Shown: in pieces, positions 50,157 through 59,293 of the stretch
Numbering within the stretch: position 1 is the first letter of the stretch
Layout: the number at the start of each line of letters is the position of its first letter
Origin: Candidatus Poribacteria bacterium
GTDB taxonomy: Bacteria; Poribacteria; WGA-4E; WGA-3G
DNA length: 64,000 nt
Direction of reading: 5' to 3'
Assembly: GCA_022821065.1 (NCBI GenBank)
Contig: JAJEEK010000090.1
Location: 62,001 to 126,000, forward strand
Position numbers and translations under genes: made by a program
The notes under the pieces: model-generated
The model's database searches: none
What the model saw: the letters and a program-made list of their open reading frames with translations, nothing else
Told to the model about the DNA's origin: nothing

Positions 50157-51082
50157 TCTAATGCCCTTTGTGCCATCATCAACAGTTCCATTGCGCCATT
50201 GTTCTGAAGTTTTTTGGCAACAGTTTCCGCTAAGTGTAGTGCTGCGTAAGGCTGCCCGACAGCACTCTCAAAAATACGGAGTGCGCCGTCTGGGTGACAG
50301 ACGGTGCTGATGAGGCGCAGTTTATCATCAACATACCTTGCGTAGGCACCAATAGGTAATTGGCATCCACCGCCGAGGGCTGCTAATAGATTTCTTTCAG
50401 CGGTCACCGCTGTGACTGTCTGTTGATCGTTCAATGGTTTGAGGAGTTTTGCGACTGCGACATCACCCTCTCGTGCTTCAATAGCGAGTGCGCCTTGCCC
50501 GGGTGCTGGTACCATGCGTTCTACCTCAAAAAATTGGGTAATAACTTCAGCTTTTCGGAGGCGGTTGATGCCTGCTGCGGCGAGGATAATTGCGTCGAGG
50601 TCACTATCTTGTAGTTTTCGGAGGCGGGTATCAACGTTGCCGCGTATATCAACGACTTGTAGGTCGGGGCGCATACAGAGCAGTTGTGCCTTTCGACGTG
50701 GACTTGCGGTGCCGACTTTCGCGCCGTTCAAGAGGTCTTCTAAACGTAGCCCAGTGGCGGTGATGAATACATCGCGCGGATCCTCGCGTGTTGGTATCGC
50801 TGCGATGCAGAGTCCGTCAGGCATTTCTGTTGGGAGGTCTTTCAAGCTATGGACAGCGAGGTCAATCTCGCCTTCTAAGAGCGCGATATCTATCTCTTTG
50901 GTAAAGACTCCTTTACCGAGTCCGGTTATGGAGCGTTCTGGAAAAGCGTCGCCTGTGGTTTTGATGATTTTGAACTGAACATCGAGACCCGTATAAAGGT
51001 TTTCGAGTTGCTCTTTGACGAATTGTGCCTGCCAAAGCGCGAGTTGACTACCACGTGTGCCGATTACGAGTGAGTTTTGCAT
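50153..51082 (-). CDS. hemC: Hydroxymethylbilane synthase
   Basis: 309 residues. IGTRGSQLALWQAQFVKEQL, TTGDAFPERSITGLGKGVFT, AVHSLKDLPTEMPDGL and LGGGCQLPIGAYA are family blocks; the last carries the Cys (near 238) that holds the dipyrromethane cofactor. It joins four porphobilinogens into hydroxymethylbilane for the HemD half of the next gene. GAGGGG precedes the ATG. Confidence 0.95.
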   Translation of the reverse strand: MQNSLVIGTRGSQLALWQAQFVKEQLENLYTGLDVQFKIIKTTGDAFPERSITGLGKGVFTKEIDIALLEGEIDLAVHSLKDLPTEMPDGLCIAAIPTREDPRDVFITATGLRLEDLLNGAKVGTASPRRKAQLLCMRPDLQVVDIRGNVDTRLRKLQDSDLDAIILAAAGINRLRKAEVITQFFEVERMVPAPGQGALAIEAREGDVAVAKLLKPLNDQQTVTAVTAERNLLAALGGGCQLPIGAYARYVDDKLRLISTVCHPDGALRIFESAVGQPYAALHLAETVAKKLQNNGAMELLMMAQRALE

Positions 51083-51133
51083 TAAAATCCCCTCTATTCT
51101 AAAGCCGTGCTGGATGAGGCACCGAACATCACC

Positions 51134-52435
51134 CTACGACTCCAAGTCTTCATCCTTAACATCCAAAACGAACAATTCTTGTAGTGCCTGGACGTATTGC
51201 CCGTGGTCGGCATCCCCATCGTTGACAGCGCAGCGGAGATTTTTCATGGGATGGTGTAGTAGTTTTTTGACAATTGCTTGTGTCATAGACGCTACGTCTG
51301 CTGCCTGCTGATCGGAGAGCGATGCTTTGTAGAAACACGCTTGTAATTCCGTATCAGCGATCTCTCGAAACTGCTGATGGAGTGCCTTAATAGTAGGATT
51401 GACTTGAAAGATTTGTAGTTGGTTGTAGAACCGCTTCGCTTCTTCGGTTACAATCTGTTCTGCGCGTGTTGCCTCTTGTTGTCGGTCCTTGAGGTTAGAG
51501 GCGACGACAGCTTCGAGATCATCGATGTTGTAAAGGAAGGCGTGGTCAATTTTATTCACATCGGGTTCGATGTCGCGTGGCACAGCAATATCGATGAGGA
51601 ACATATATCGGTGTCTGCGTTTCCGCATGATGTCAGCGAGGGGTTGTCGCTTGATGAGATAATCGGGGGCATTGGTGGAACTGATGACGATGTCGGCATC
51701 AATAAGGAAGTCGAGATTGCTATCGTAAGCGAGCGGTGTGCCGTTAAATTTCTCGGCGACTTTTACGGCGCGTTCGTAGGTGCGGTTTGCGACGATGACA
51801 TTAGAGACCCCGTTTGAAACGAGGTGTTTTGCCGTGAGTTCGCTCATTTCACCGGCACCGACAATTGCGACGGTTTTGCCTTCGAGTGTGTTGAAAATCT
51901 TTTTAGCGAGTTCAACAGCGGCGTAGCTAATAGAAACAGCACCGGTAGCGATGGTCGTCTCGGATCGGATACGTTTACCGACACTGAAAGCCTTGGTGAA
52001 AAGACGGTTGAGGATTGTCCCTGCGCCGCCGGCTTCGCGTGAGGCATCGTAAGCCGCTTTGACCTGCCCCAAAATTTGGGATTCCCCAACCACCATAGAG
52101 TCGAGGCTTGTCGTCACTCTGAATAGGTGTCGGATCGACGCCAAGTTATGATGGAGATATGTCCATTTCTTGAGCGATTCGAGGCTAATCCGATGGTAGT
52201 GTGACAGAAATTCGACCAACATTTTCGTGGCTGCGTCGTTAGAAGGCATTGAATTCGCCACGGCGTAGACCTCAACGCGGTTACAGGTCGAGAGGATCAC
52301 AGCCTCTTGAACCTGAGAGTTTTCACGCAGGTGCTGGACGGCTTCAGTAAGTTGCGCTTCGGAAAACGCCAACTTTTCCCTGAATTCTATTGGGGCAACA
52401 TGATGGCTGGTTCCGATAGAGACGATTGGGTGCAT
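51134..52435 (-). CDS. hemA: Glutamyl-tRNA reductase
   Basis: 433 residues from ATG 52435 (MHPIVSIGTSHHVAPIEFRE). The catalytic Cys lies in LSTCNRVEVY (near 49) and the NADPH site in GAGEMSELTAKHL (near 189). It reduces glutamyl-tRNA to glutamate-1-semialdehyde, the first committed step of tetrapyrrole synthesis by the C5 route. A longer reading from TTG 52555 is rejected because a perfect promoter lies between it and the chosen ATG. The next genes (hemC, cobA-hemD) follow closely. Confidence 0.95.
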   Translation of the reverse strand: MHPIVSIGTSHHVAPIEFREKLAFSEAQLTEAVQHLRENSQVQEAVILSTCNRVEVYAVANSMPSNDAATKMLVEFLSHYHRISLESLKKWTYLHHNLASIRHLFRVTTSLDSMVVGESQILGQVKAAYDASREAGGAGTILNRLFTKAFSVGKRIRSETTIATGAVSISYAAVELAKKIFNTLEGKTVAIVGAGEMSELTAKHLVSNGVSNVIVANRTYERAVKVAEKFNGTPLAYDSNLDFLIDADIVISSTNAPDYLIKRQPLADIMRKRRHRYMFLIDIAVPRDIEPDVNKIDHAFLYNIDDLEAVVASNLKDRQQEATRAEQIVTEEAKRFYNQLQIFQVNPTIKALHQQFREIADTELQACFYKASLSDQQAADVASMTQAIVKKLLHHPMKNLRCAVNDGDADHGQYVQALQELFVLDVKDEDLES

Positions 52436-52487
52436 TCGTTTAACCAAAAAAATTAAAAAGGTGAAATGTTGTTTATACGCTTCGTAA

Positions 52488-52516
52488 ATTATATCATATA
52501 TCAGCGATTGTGTCAA
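52488..52516 (-). promoter_or_regulatory. Consensus sigma-70 promoter of hemA-hemC-cobA/hemD
   Basis: TTGACA (52511-52516), exactly 17 bases, TATAAT (52488-52493) on the minus strand, directly after the hemX-like stop. The leader to the hemA ATG is about 46 bases. Confidence 0.85.
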
Positions 52517-52555
52517 ATTTTGCGGTAGCGATGCCGAGAGGCGTTCCGTTTTCAA

Positions 52556-53398
52556 CTACCGATATGTGTGCATACTATCCAAAAAGAGTTCTACGCCAGC
52601 ATAGGTGCAGAGGACAGCACCGAACCCGATGATTGCTGCATACGCTGCCTTTCGTCCATGCCACCCCCAAAATTGCCGGAGACCGATTTGAACGACATAG
52701 ATGAGCCATGTCATCAGCGTGGAGATCACTTTCACATCGAGCCACCGCCACGGAACATCTGTGATATATTGCGTCCAGAGACTACCGACAATGACCCCCA
52801 TTGTAAGTAGGATCACACCGAGGATTGTACAACGGTAGCCGAGTTCGTCGGAGATACCGAGCGAAGGCAGAAGATTGTCCAATAGTGTATCCTTCTTTTT
52901 ACGGATTTTCCGTTCTGTCATCAGATACATGAGTCCGAAACCGAATGCGGCGATGAACGCTGCATAAGCGAGAAAGATGAGTGTTGTGTGCGCGAGTAGC
53001 CAGTAATTGCGTAAAGGTTCCGGTAGTGCTGCGGTATGTGTCGCAAAGCTATAAGAGATGAGTATAGCGATGAATGCGACGGGCATCACGAAGCTGCCGA
53101 GTGTGCGGAGATGCGTCAAACGGACGATGATGAGATAGATCAGGGTGACTGCCCAGGCGAAGAAGGCGATGGAGTCTGTCCAGTGTGTCATCGGGAAATG
53201 CCCTTGCTGTAGCCACCAGAGCGGAATAAAGAGTGTCAGAAGAGCGAAACCGATATTTGTCGCCCAAAAAGCGATACGCTCTATCGTTGAACGGATCGCC
53301 ATCGCTTCGGTGCGGTTGCCGAGTGCCAGCGAAAGGGTCTGAAAGATACCGGCTGCTAAGTATATTAGGAGTGTTAGAAGAAATAGAAAATTAATCAT
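52556..53398 (-). CDS. HemX/CcsA-family membrane protein
   Basis: 280 residues with about eight membrane helices. The segment SLWTQYITDVPWRWLDVKVI, then STLMTWLIYV, is where cytochrome-c assembly proteins CcsA/CcmC have their tryptophan-rich WGxxWxWD motif; several of its residues are changed. Its place next to hemA matches HemX of the Bacillus hemAXCDBL operon, where HemX limits the amount of HemA. The sequence alone does not separate HemX from CcsA. Confidence 0.75.
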   Translation of the reverse strand: MINFLFLLTLLIYLAAGIFQTLSLALGNRTEAMAIRSTIERIAFWATNIGFALLTLFIPLWWLQQGHFPMTHWTDSIAFFAWAVTLIYLIIVRLTHLRTLGSFVMPVAFIAILISYSFATHTAALPEPLRNYWLLAHTTLIFLAYAAFIAAFGFGLMYLMTERKIRKKKDTLLDNLLPSLGISDELGYRCTILGVILLTMGVIVGSLWTQYITDVPWRWLDVKVISTLMTWLIYVVQIGLRQFWGWHGRKAAYAAIIGFGAVLCTYAGVELFLDSMHTYR

Positions 53399-53531
53399 AT
53401 TTTTAACTATCGGGTTTCCGCTCGGTTTTGTCCGTTGTCCAAAACTGGTTTCCGATTAAATAGAACGCTAAAGGAACCCTGAAACGTTTTAGATTTGCTG
53501 GCATAGTTGGCTTGCCTCACCAATAGCGTAC

Positions 53532-54707
53532 CTACCAGTTCTGCTTTCTATTTCCGCTATGTGCCGCTAACAGAGCTGTAGTAAAGGTGTTGGCGCGTTC
53601 GAGATTATCACTCCGAATCCAGTTGAAAAGGCATTCAGCAGAACATTCAGGATTTGTGAATCGAAAACAACACGTCTGCGGTTCTGGACTCTCCGGTTTA
53701 ACGGTGTCAATGAGCGTATCGAAAAATTCGGCCCGTTTTTTTGAAGTCGGAAAAGCCTTTAGGACTTCTGGGCGGAGCGTTCCGAGGAATTCAATAAATG
53801 CACCGTAGCCGTTGTTTTCAAACTGGTTTGTGAGTTGTTTATGTAGGATCCTCGCTTTATGGATGTCGCTACTTTTTCGGGATGATACGCTAATTATCAG
53901 ATTGTCATCTATTACGAGATTCGGGGTGAAATATATGCCTGCGCTCGGTTTGTCAAGGTATTCGGAAATGAACCCACTTTCACCTTTAGAAACTGTGTTC
54001 ACCATGGATACATTGTCAGCAACGACAAGGAAAGCGTCTTTAAGGTGATGGGATTTTAGTTTATGGGGTGCTATGTGGACGACAGCTGCGCCACATCGGT
54101 TTAATAGCGAGATACGACGTTCAATCTCTGGTGTCTTTTGTTGGCATAAGATGATACATGTGCGACCTTCCAACAGAAAATAGACCGGATAGGGTAGACC
54201 TTGATTCTCAATCGGTACGGGTTTCCCATCTTCGTATCCGAGTGTATATAGAGAAGATGCGTGCAAGACTTTTTCAAAGTGTTCACGGATGCGGCGGCTC
54301 GTTGCCGGACTTTTTCCGCTTGTAGATATGCTGAGCATCAGTTCGCCGTCTGTTACGACAGAGGCAGCGGCGAAAGTGCATTGCGGGATAACGTCAACAA
54401 CATTGACCAATCGGATTTTGTTTTTCTCGTGCGCTTCTCTGAAAACGGCGGTGTTAATATGGGTGAAGTCGGTTGCGGCGCAGACGAGAAAATAGCCGTT
54501 TGTATCGCCTGCCTTCACCTGTCTTTTGTGCCAGCGAATTGTGCCGCTATGTGCGAGGAACGCCACTAATTCCGTTGCGTCTGGACTGATGACGGTAACA
54601 TCGCCGCCGCTGATGAGCATAGCGACGACTTTCCGTTCCGCAACGGTGCCGCCGCCGATAACGAGACATTTCTGGTCTTGAAGGTTTATGTATGCTGGAT
54701 AGAACAT
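53532..54707 (-). CDS. Siroheme-type precorrin-2 dehydrogenase with internally duplicated domain
   Basis: 391 residues. Residues 1-147 form an ordinary SirC/CysG-N domain: MFYPAYINLQDQKCLVIGGG with the NAD loop GGGTVAERKV, then FLVCAATDFTHINTAVFREA, LVNVVDVIPQCTFAAASVV and SISTSGKSPATSRRIREHFE. Residues about 165-275 repeat the plan without the nucleotide loop: YPVYFLLEGRTCIILCQQKT, FLVVADNVSMVNTVS, GIYFTPNLVIDDNLIISVSS. The C-terminal ~90 residues resemble the helical dimer domain (LGTLRPEVLKAFPTSKKRAE). The enzyme oxidises precorrin-2 to sirohydrochlorin and may insert iron. Uroporphyrinogen III methylase is 3.4 kb downstream. Confidence 0.85.
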   Translation of the reverse strand: MFYPAYINLQDQKCLVIGGGTVAERKVVAMLISGGDVTVISPDATELVAFLAHSGTIRWHKRQVKAGDTNGYFLVCAATDFTHINTAVFREAHEKNKIRLVNVVDVIPQCTFAAASVVTDGELMLSISTSGKSPATSRRIREHFEKVLHASSLYTLGYEDGKPVPIENQGLPYPVYFLLEGRTCIILCQQKTPEIERRISLLNRCGAAVVHIAPHKLKSHHLKDAFLVVADNVSMVNTVSKGESGFISEYLDKPSAGIYFTPNLVIDDNLIISVSSRKSSDIHKARILHKQLTNQFENNGYGAFIEFLGTLRPEVLKAFPTSKKRAEFFDTLIDTVKPESPEPQTCCFRFTNPECSAECLFNWIRSDNLERANTFTTALLAAHSGNRKQNW

Positions 54708-54709
54708 AT

Positions 54710-54897
54710 TATAGTTATCGGTTGTCAGTACGGTTTTCTGCGAAAACCTTTCGGTTAATAGTTTTCAGTTACCAGTACGCAGTACACAGTTAAAGAGGTA
54801 TATTGTAGTCGGAATATGAAGGTAACAGCCACAAAGTATTAACTGAAAACTGTGTACTGTTAACTGTTAACCGGTCCCCTGACAACTGACAGCCACT
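54710..54897. repeat. Long imperfect inverted repeat between sirC-like and polyprenyl synthase genes
   Basis: Words of the TTATCAGTTTTCAG type (AGTTTTCAGTTACCAGTACG, CAGTACACAGTTAA) are repeated in inverted form at the other end (TTAACTGAAAACTG, GTACTGTTAACTG). The middle shares AAGAGGT...AACAGCCACAA...TTAACTGA with the element at 55886-56012, so the two are copies of one noncoding element. Confidence 0.65.
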
Positions 54898-54899
54898 CC

Positions 54900-55883
54900 T
54901 TATGACTCGCGTGAGACGACGTAGTCTGCAAGTCGCTTGAGAGCGATGCGGGCGGGTGTCTCTGGTAAGACGGATAGTGCTGCTTTTGCGCGGTCAGCGT
55001 AGCTTTGTGCGACTTTTAGACAGTGTGCTTCAACACCATACCGTTGGAATAGTGCCTCAACGAAGGTGATCGCCTCTGCTTCATCTGTATTCGGATTCAG
55101 GACTTTTTCGAGGGTCTGCTTTTCATGATCATTGCAGACCGACCTGGCGTAGATGATCGGAAAAGTAAGTTTTCCCTCTCGGAGGTCCCCGAATGCGTTT
55201 TTCCCTAATTTGTCAGCATCTTCTGTGAAGTCGAGTACATCATCGACAATTTGGAAAGCGGTTCCGATTTGTTGTCCGTAGGTTGTGAGAGCCTCAACCT
55301 GCTGTGTGTCTGTTGGGTTTCCGAGGTGTGCGCCGAGCGTGCAGGAGGCGGCGATCAGTTTACCGGTTTTGAAGCTGATAATTTTGAGGTACTGGTCTTC
55401 GGAGATGTCAAAATCGCCGCTCTTGTATGCGTGGATGACTTCACCTTCGCACATCGCCTGCGTGGTATCTGCGAGGATCGCCATTGCTGGGTCATCTGCT
55501 CGGCGTGCGACGAGCATGGAGAGGACGCGCGCGTGGAGGTAATCACCGACGAGAACGGCGACTTTATTCCCCCACTTCGTCTGTAATGTCTCACGTCCAC
55601 GGCGGATCGCGGCTTCATCGAGTACATCGTCGTGAACGAGCGATGCGACGTGGATGAGTTCGACGACAGCGGCGAGCGTGTGTGCGTCGCTGCCTGTGTA
55701 TCCACAGACTTTGGCGGAAAGTACGACGAGGATCGGACGGAGTCGTTTGCCGCCCCCTTCTACGACATGTTGGACTGCCATATCGACAAAACTGTATTCA
55801 CTCGCTGTCTGTTCGGTGAGTTTCGCCTCAACGGCAGTGAGATCATCGGCAATCAATTCAACGATTTGCTTAAAGCTGGACAT
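54900..55883 (-). CDS. Long-chain polyprenyl diphosphate synthase
   Basis: 327 residues. The first Asp-rich motif is DDVLDEAAIRRG near 86 and the second DDVLDFTED near 215. HVASLVHDDVLD, the GGKRLRPIL substrate block and EGKLTFPII are all present. It extends farnesyl-type diphosphates by head-to-tail condensation to the C35-C45 side chain of quinones (HepT/IspB/SdsA type). Location inside the heme cluster links prenyl and quinone supply to tetrapyrrole genes, but no quinone head-group gene is adjacent. Confidence 0.92.
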   Translation of the reverse strand: MSSFKQIVELIADDLTAVEAKLTEQTASEYSFVDMAVQHVVEGGGKRLRPILVVLSAKVCGYTGSDAHTLAAVVELIHVASLVHDDVLDEAAIRRGRETLQTKWGNKVAVLVGDYLHARVLSMLVARRADDPAMAILADTTQAMCEGEVIHAYKSGDFDISEDQYLKIISFKTGKLIAASCTLGAHLGNPTDTQQVEALTTYGQQIGTAFQIVDDVLDFTEDADKLGKNAFGDLREGKLTFPIIYARSVCNDHEKQTLEKVLNPNTDEAEAITFVEALFQRYGVEAHCLKVAQSYADRAKAALSVLPETPARIALKRLADYVVSRES

Positions 55884-55885
55884 AA

Positions 55886-56012
55886 TGTAGTAGTTTTCAG
55901 TTATCAGTTTTCAGTCGTCATTCAAGAGGTTCCTCGTGGTTTCGAGAGAAATAGCAACCGCCACAGGAGATTAACTGATAACCGAAAACTGATAACTTTT
56001 CCTCTGATAACT
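55886..56012. repeat. Imperfect inverted repeat between polyprenyl synthase and hemL
   Basis: AGTTTTCAGTTATCAG and TTCAGTCGTC on one side, GATAACCGAAAACTGATAAC and CTGATAACTG on the other. The middle (AAGAGGT, AACCGCCACAGG, TTAACTGA) matches the element at 54710-54897. Confidence 0.65.
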
Positions 56013-56013
56013 G

Positions 56014-57300
56014 TTAAGAGAGATTCGCGAGTACCTGTGTTGCGGCTTGAACGGTTTTGTTGATGTCATCCTCGGAATGGACTAATGAGACGAAACCTGC
56101 CTCAAATTGTGAGGGTGCGACATAGACCCCGCGCTCGGCGAGTCCCCAGAAATATTTCCTGAATCGTTCGGTATCTGCTGTGCGTGCGCCGTCAGCATCG
56201 GTAACGGTTTCCGGTGTGAAGTAGAGCATCAACATTGAACCGACGCGGCTATGCCAAGCGTCAACGCCGTGTTTTTGGGTTGCTTCAGCGAGTCCATCTG
56301 CGAGTGCGGCGGCGCGACTTTCGAGTTGTTCATACACACCGGGTTCAGCGAGTTTTTTCAGCGTTGTTATGCCAGCGGTAACGGCTAAAGGGTTCCCGGA
56401 CAGGGTTCCCGCTTGATAGACATCGCCTTCTGGTGCGACACACTGCATGATCTCCTGTTTTCCACCATACGCGCCGACGGGTAGCCCGCCTCCGATAATT
56501 TTTCCGAGACAGGTCATATCGGGTGTGACGTTATAGCGGGTTTGTGCGCCGCCGTACGCCACCCGGAATCCGGTGATAACTTCGTCGAAGATGAGAACGA
56601 CCCCGTGCTGTTGGGTAATTTCACGGATTTCGTTGAGGTATCCGTCTTGTGGTGGGACGATCCCCATATTTCCCATAATCGGTTCGAGGATGAGGCATGC
56701 GATTTCGTCTGGATTGGCTTCTATTGCTTCTCGAACAGCGTCGGTGTTGTTGAAAGGGACAGTGAGTGTATTGCGTGCGAAATCTTCGGGGACACCGCCA
56801 CTATCGGAGAGTCCGAAAGTTGCGACTCCTGAACCGGCTTTCGCCAGCAGATAATCAACATGTCCGTGATAGCACCCATCAATCTTGAGGATTTTATCTC
56901 GACCGGTATATCCGCGGGCGACGCGAATTGCGCTCATTGTTGCTTCGGTTCCGGAATTGACGAGGCGTACGCGTTCGATTGAAGGTACAGCGTTGACGAT
57001 GATTTCGGCGAGTTCTGTTTCGAGAGTTGTGGGTGCGCCGAAACTGGTGCCGTGTGCTGCGGTTGCGCTGATAGCGTCTACAACGCTTGGGTGTGCGTGT
57101 CCCAAGACTAAGGGTCCCCAAGAGGCGACGTAATCAATATATTCGTTTCCGTCGATATCGTATATTTTTGAACCTTCGCCGCGTGCGATGAAACGCGGAT
57201 GCCCGTCGACTTTGCTGAAATTTCGGACGGGACTGTTGACCCCTCCGGGGATAAACTGTTGCGCTTTTTGCCATGCAGCCAAGGATTTACGACTCTCCAA
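56014..57300 (-). CDS. hemL: Glutamate-1-semialdehyde 2,1-aminomutase
   Basis: About 428 residues from TTG 57300, read as [25 protein letters not shown] lies seven bases before this TTG and homologues begin at the same place; an ATG ten codons upstream has no ribosome site. The PLP lysine is in [17 protein letters not shown] (near 264); [20 protein letters not shown] and [13 protein letters not shown] are family blocks. It turns glutamate-1-semialdehyde into 5-aminolevulinate for HemB. The hemB stop is two bases before the upstream ATG, so the genes are co-transcribed. Confidence 0.93.
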   Translation of the reverse strand: MESRKSLAAWQKAQQFIPGGVNSPVRNFSKVDGHPRFIARGEGSKIYDIDGNEYIDYVASWGPLVLGHAHPSVVDAISATAAHGTSFGAPTTLETELAEIIVNAVPSIERVRLVNSGTEATMSAIRVARGYTGRDKILKIDGCYHGHVDYLLAKAGSGVATFGLSDSGGVPEDFARNTLTVPFNNTDAVREAIEANPDEIACLILEPIMGNMGIVPPQDGYLNEIREITQQHGVVLIFDEVITGFRVAYGGAQTRYNVTPDMTCLGKIIGGGLPVGAYGGKQEIMQCVAPEGDVYQAGTLSGNPLAVTAGITTLKKLAEPGVYEQLESRAAALADGLAEATQKHGVDAWHSRVGSMLMLYFTPETVTDADGARTADTERFRKYFWGLAERGVYVAPSQFEAGFVSLVHSEDDINKTVQAATQVLANLS

Positions 57301-57331
57301 AGTGTTTCCTCCAAAATTTTTTATACCCATG

Positions 57332-58303
57332 TTATATCCATTCTACAACGGATTTTGCGAAATAGGTTAGAATCATATCTGCGCCTGCGCGCTTGATGCT
57401 GGTTAATGTTTCGAGTGCGACCCGTTCTTCATCAATCCATCCGTTTTGTGCGGCTGCCTTAATCATAGCGTATTCACCGCTGACGTTATAGGCGGCGACA
57501 GGCACCTGAAATTCTGTTTTGACGCGATGGATAACATCGAGATAGGCGAGTGCGGGTTTCACCATGAGGATATCCGCGCCCTCTTGGATATCCAAGGCGA
57601 CTTCCCGTAATGCTTCTTCGGCGTTCGCTGGGTCCATCTGATAGGAGCGGCGGTCGCCGAACTGTGGTGCGGACTCCGCGGCTTCGCGAAAGGGCCCGTA
57701 AAAGGCGGAAGCGTATTTAGCGGCGTACGCCATGATCGGTATATTCTTGTACCCGTTTTCGTCGAGTGCGTTGCGAATTGCACCGACGCGGCCGTCCATC
57801 ATATCTGAGGGTGCGATGACATCGGCACCGGCGCGTGCGTGTGAGAGGCTTTCTTTAACGAGCAATTCCAGTGTCGGGTCGTTTTGGACTTCGTTGGCTT
57901 CAATGACGCCGCAGTGTCCGTGATCGGTATATTCACAGAGGCAGACATCTGTGATTACCAGCAGGTCCGGCACGGTATCTTTGATGGCGCGAACCGCCTG
58001 CTGAATGACCCCGTCTTCGGCATAAGCCTCAGTGCCGAGTGGATCTTTCGACGCTGGAATACCGAACAGAATTGTTCCTGGAATGCCGAGTGTAGCGAGT
58101 TCTTTCGCGGCAACGACGAGTCTGTCAACCGAGTACTGATAGCATCCTGGCATTGCTGAAATTTCGGTTGCTGTATCGTTTCCGTGAATGACGAACATCG
58201 GATAGATGAGGTCATCGACGGAGAGAGCTGTTTCGCGAACGAGTCGTCGCAGGTTTTCGTTTGCGCGTAGCCGCCTTGGACGGTAGACAGGAAAAGTGCT
58301 CAT
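57332..58303 (-). CDS. hemB: Porphobilinogen synthase (delta-aminolevulinic acid dehydratase)
   Basis: 323 residues. The zinc-site cysteines are in [14 protein letters not shown] (near 117-130), and the two Schiff-base lysines in AYAAKYAS (near 194) and MVKPAL (near 247). It condenses two 5-aminolevulinates to porphobilinogen. GGAGG lies six bases upstream of the ATG. The first four bases overlap the stop of the secreted protein upstream (ATGA), joining that gene to the heme operon. Confidence 0.95.
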   Translation of the reverse strand: MSTFPVYRPRRLRANENLRRLVRETALSVDDLIYPMFVIHGNDTATEISAMPGCYQYSVDRLVVAAKELATLGIPGTILFGIPASKDPLGTEAYAEDGVIQQAVRAIKDTVPDLLVITDVCLCEYTDHGHCGVIEANEVQNDPTLELLVKESLSHARAGADVIAPSDMMDGRVGAIRNALDENGYKNIPIMAYAAKYASAFYGPFREAAESAPQFGDRRSYQMDPANAEEALREVALDIQEGADILMVKPALAYLDVIHRVKTEFQVPVAAYNVSGEYAMIKAAAQNGWIDEERVALETLTSIKRAGADMILTYFAKSVVEWI

Positions 58304-59226
58304 TCGGCCTCCGAAGGCGAACCTTTGATTTCGTAGTTCGTGAGTTCCAGTGTTTTCTCTCCTTGGGGTGGCAACCCGATTTCTGCTCTTGCTTCATCGG
58401 ATTCGGGGTGTTCGTGCCTGAATTTGACGATCCCGACGTTTGGTGCTAACCAGAGGGTTGTTATGGTGGATGCTTCCCGTTCTTCGGGTTCTTGCTGTTG
58501 TGCTCCGGGTACGGAGAACGCCATTTCCGTTGTTTCGTTCGTCTGGTATTCGATGATCAGACAATCTTCAAATGTGCCAGCAGGCGTATCAACAGTCTCT
58601 GTGTCAGTGACTTTCCCGATCTCTGTAACGGTGCTGTACGTTGTGATAGTTGGTGCGCCGCCTGGGATTTCTATCGGTGCGCCTTGAATGTTGATTGTGA
58701 GGGTCAACGTTGCACTTAACTCAAGTGCTGTCCATTCTTCATTGAAGGTTGCGGGTGTTGGTAGCAGATAGAAATAGTCTTGCGATTCTGCCTCGAAATT
58801 GTAGTCAATATCCATAGAGATGGGTGCGCCTTCTGGGATTTCTGCCAGCATCTGTTCCCGCAGGATGGGGAGTACCTCGTCCATCTCTTGCATCGTGTGT
58901 GCTTTAAGTGCATTTTCGATTTCAGTGCCAGCAAAGAACGCCACCCAATCGTCTCCGACCTGATAGTAGTAAGGTTGAACGTAATACTCAAAGTCTGCCC
59001 AGTTTTCTAAGGCAGGTTCATAACTGAACGCCCGATAGGTTTCCCCGTCAATATTTTCAGGTTCTATGGCGTAGCGTGTTAATTCGTTGCCGTCTTGGTC
59101 TTCATAGGTCCAGTAGCTGCCTGGGGTGCCGGGGAAATAGTAGTTTGCCCACTCGTTTCCTACGGACACTGCGCTGAAGCTCAACACGAGTATTAGAACG
59201 ATAACGAATTGGATTCTTTTTAACAT
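58300..59226 (-). CDS. Secreted protein of unknown function, tandem paralogue 1
   Basis: 308 residues with a signal peptide (residues 1-23, [20 protein letters not shown]). The mature part starts [20 protein letters not shown] and is rich in beta strands; [13 protein letters not shown] and [12 protein letters not shown] near the end are kept in its neighbour. The overall layout recalls lipoprotein-binding or LolA-like beta sheets, but I do not recognise the family. The stop overlaps the hemB start. AAAGGAACC precedes the ATG. Confidence 0.65.
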   Translation of the reverse strand: MLKRIQFVIVLILVLSFSAVSVGNEWANYYFPGTPGSYWTYEDQDGNELTRYAIEPENIDGETYRAFSYEPALENWADFEYYVQPYYYQVGDDWVAFFAGTEIENALKAHTMQEMDEVLPILREQMLAEIPEGAPISMDIDYNFEAESQDYFYLLPTPATFNEEWTALELSATLTLTINIQGAPIEIPGGAPTITTYSTVTEIGKVTDTETVDTPAGTFEDCLIIEYQTNETTEMAFSVPGAQQQEPEEREASTITTLWLAPNVGIVKFRHEHPESDEARAEIGLPPQGEKTLELTNYEIKGSPSEAE

Positions 59227-59293
59227 GGTAGGTTCCTTTTGGGCTCTCAGTGCGACTTGAAAATCGCCGAAAGCATCTGTTCACAGGACGGGA

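Noticed and set aside
52436..52555. N-terminal extension of hemA from TTG 52555
   Set aside because: A perfect promoter lies within it and homologues start at MHPIVSIG.
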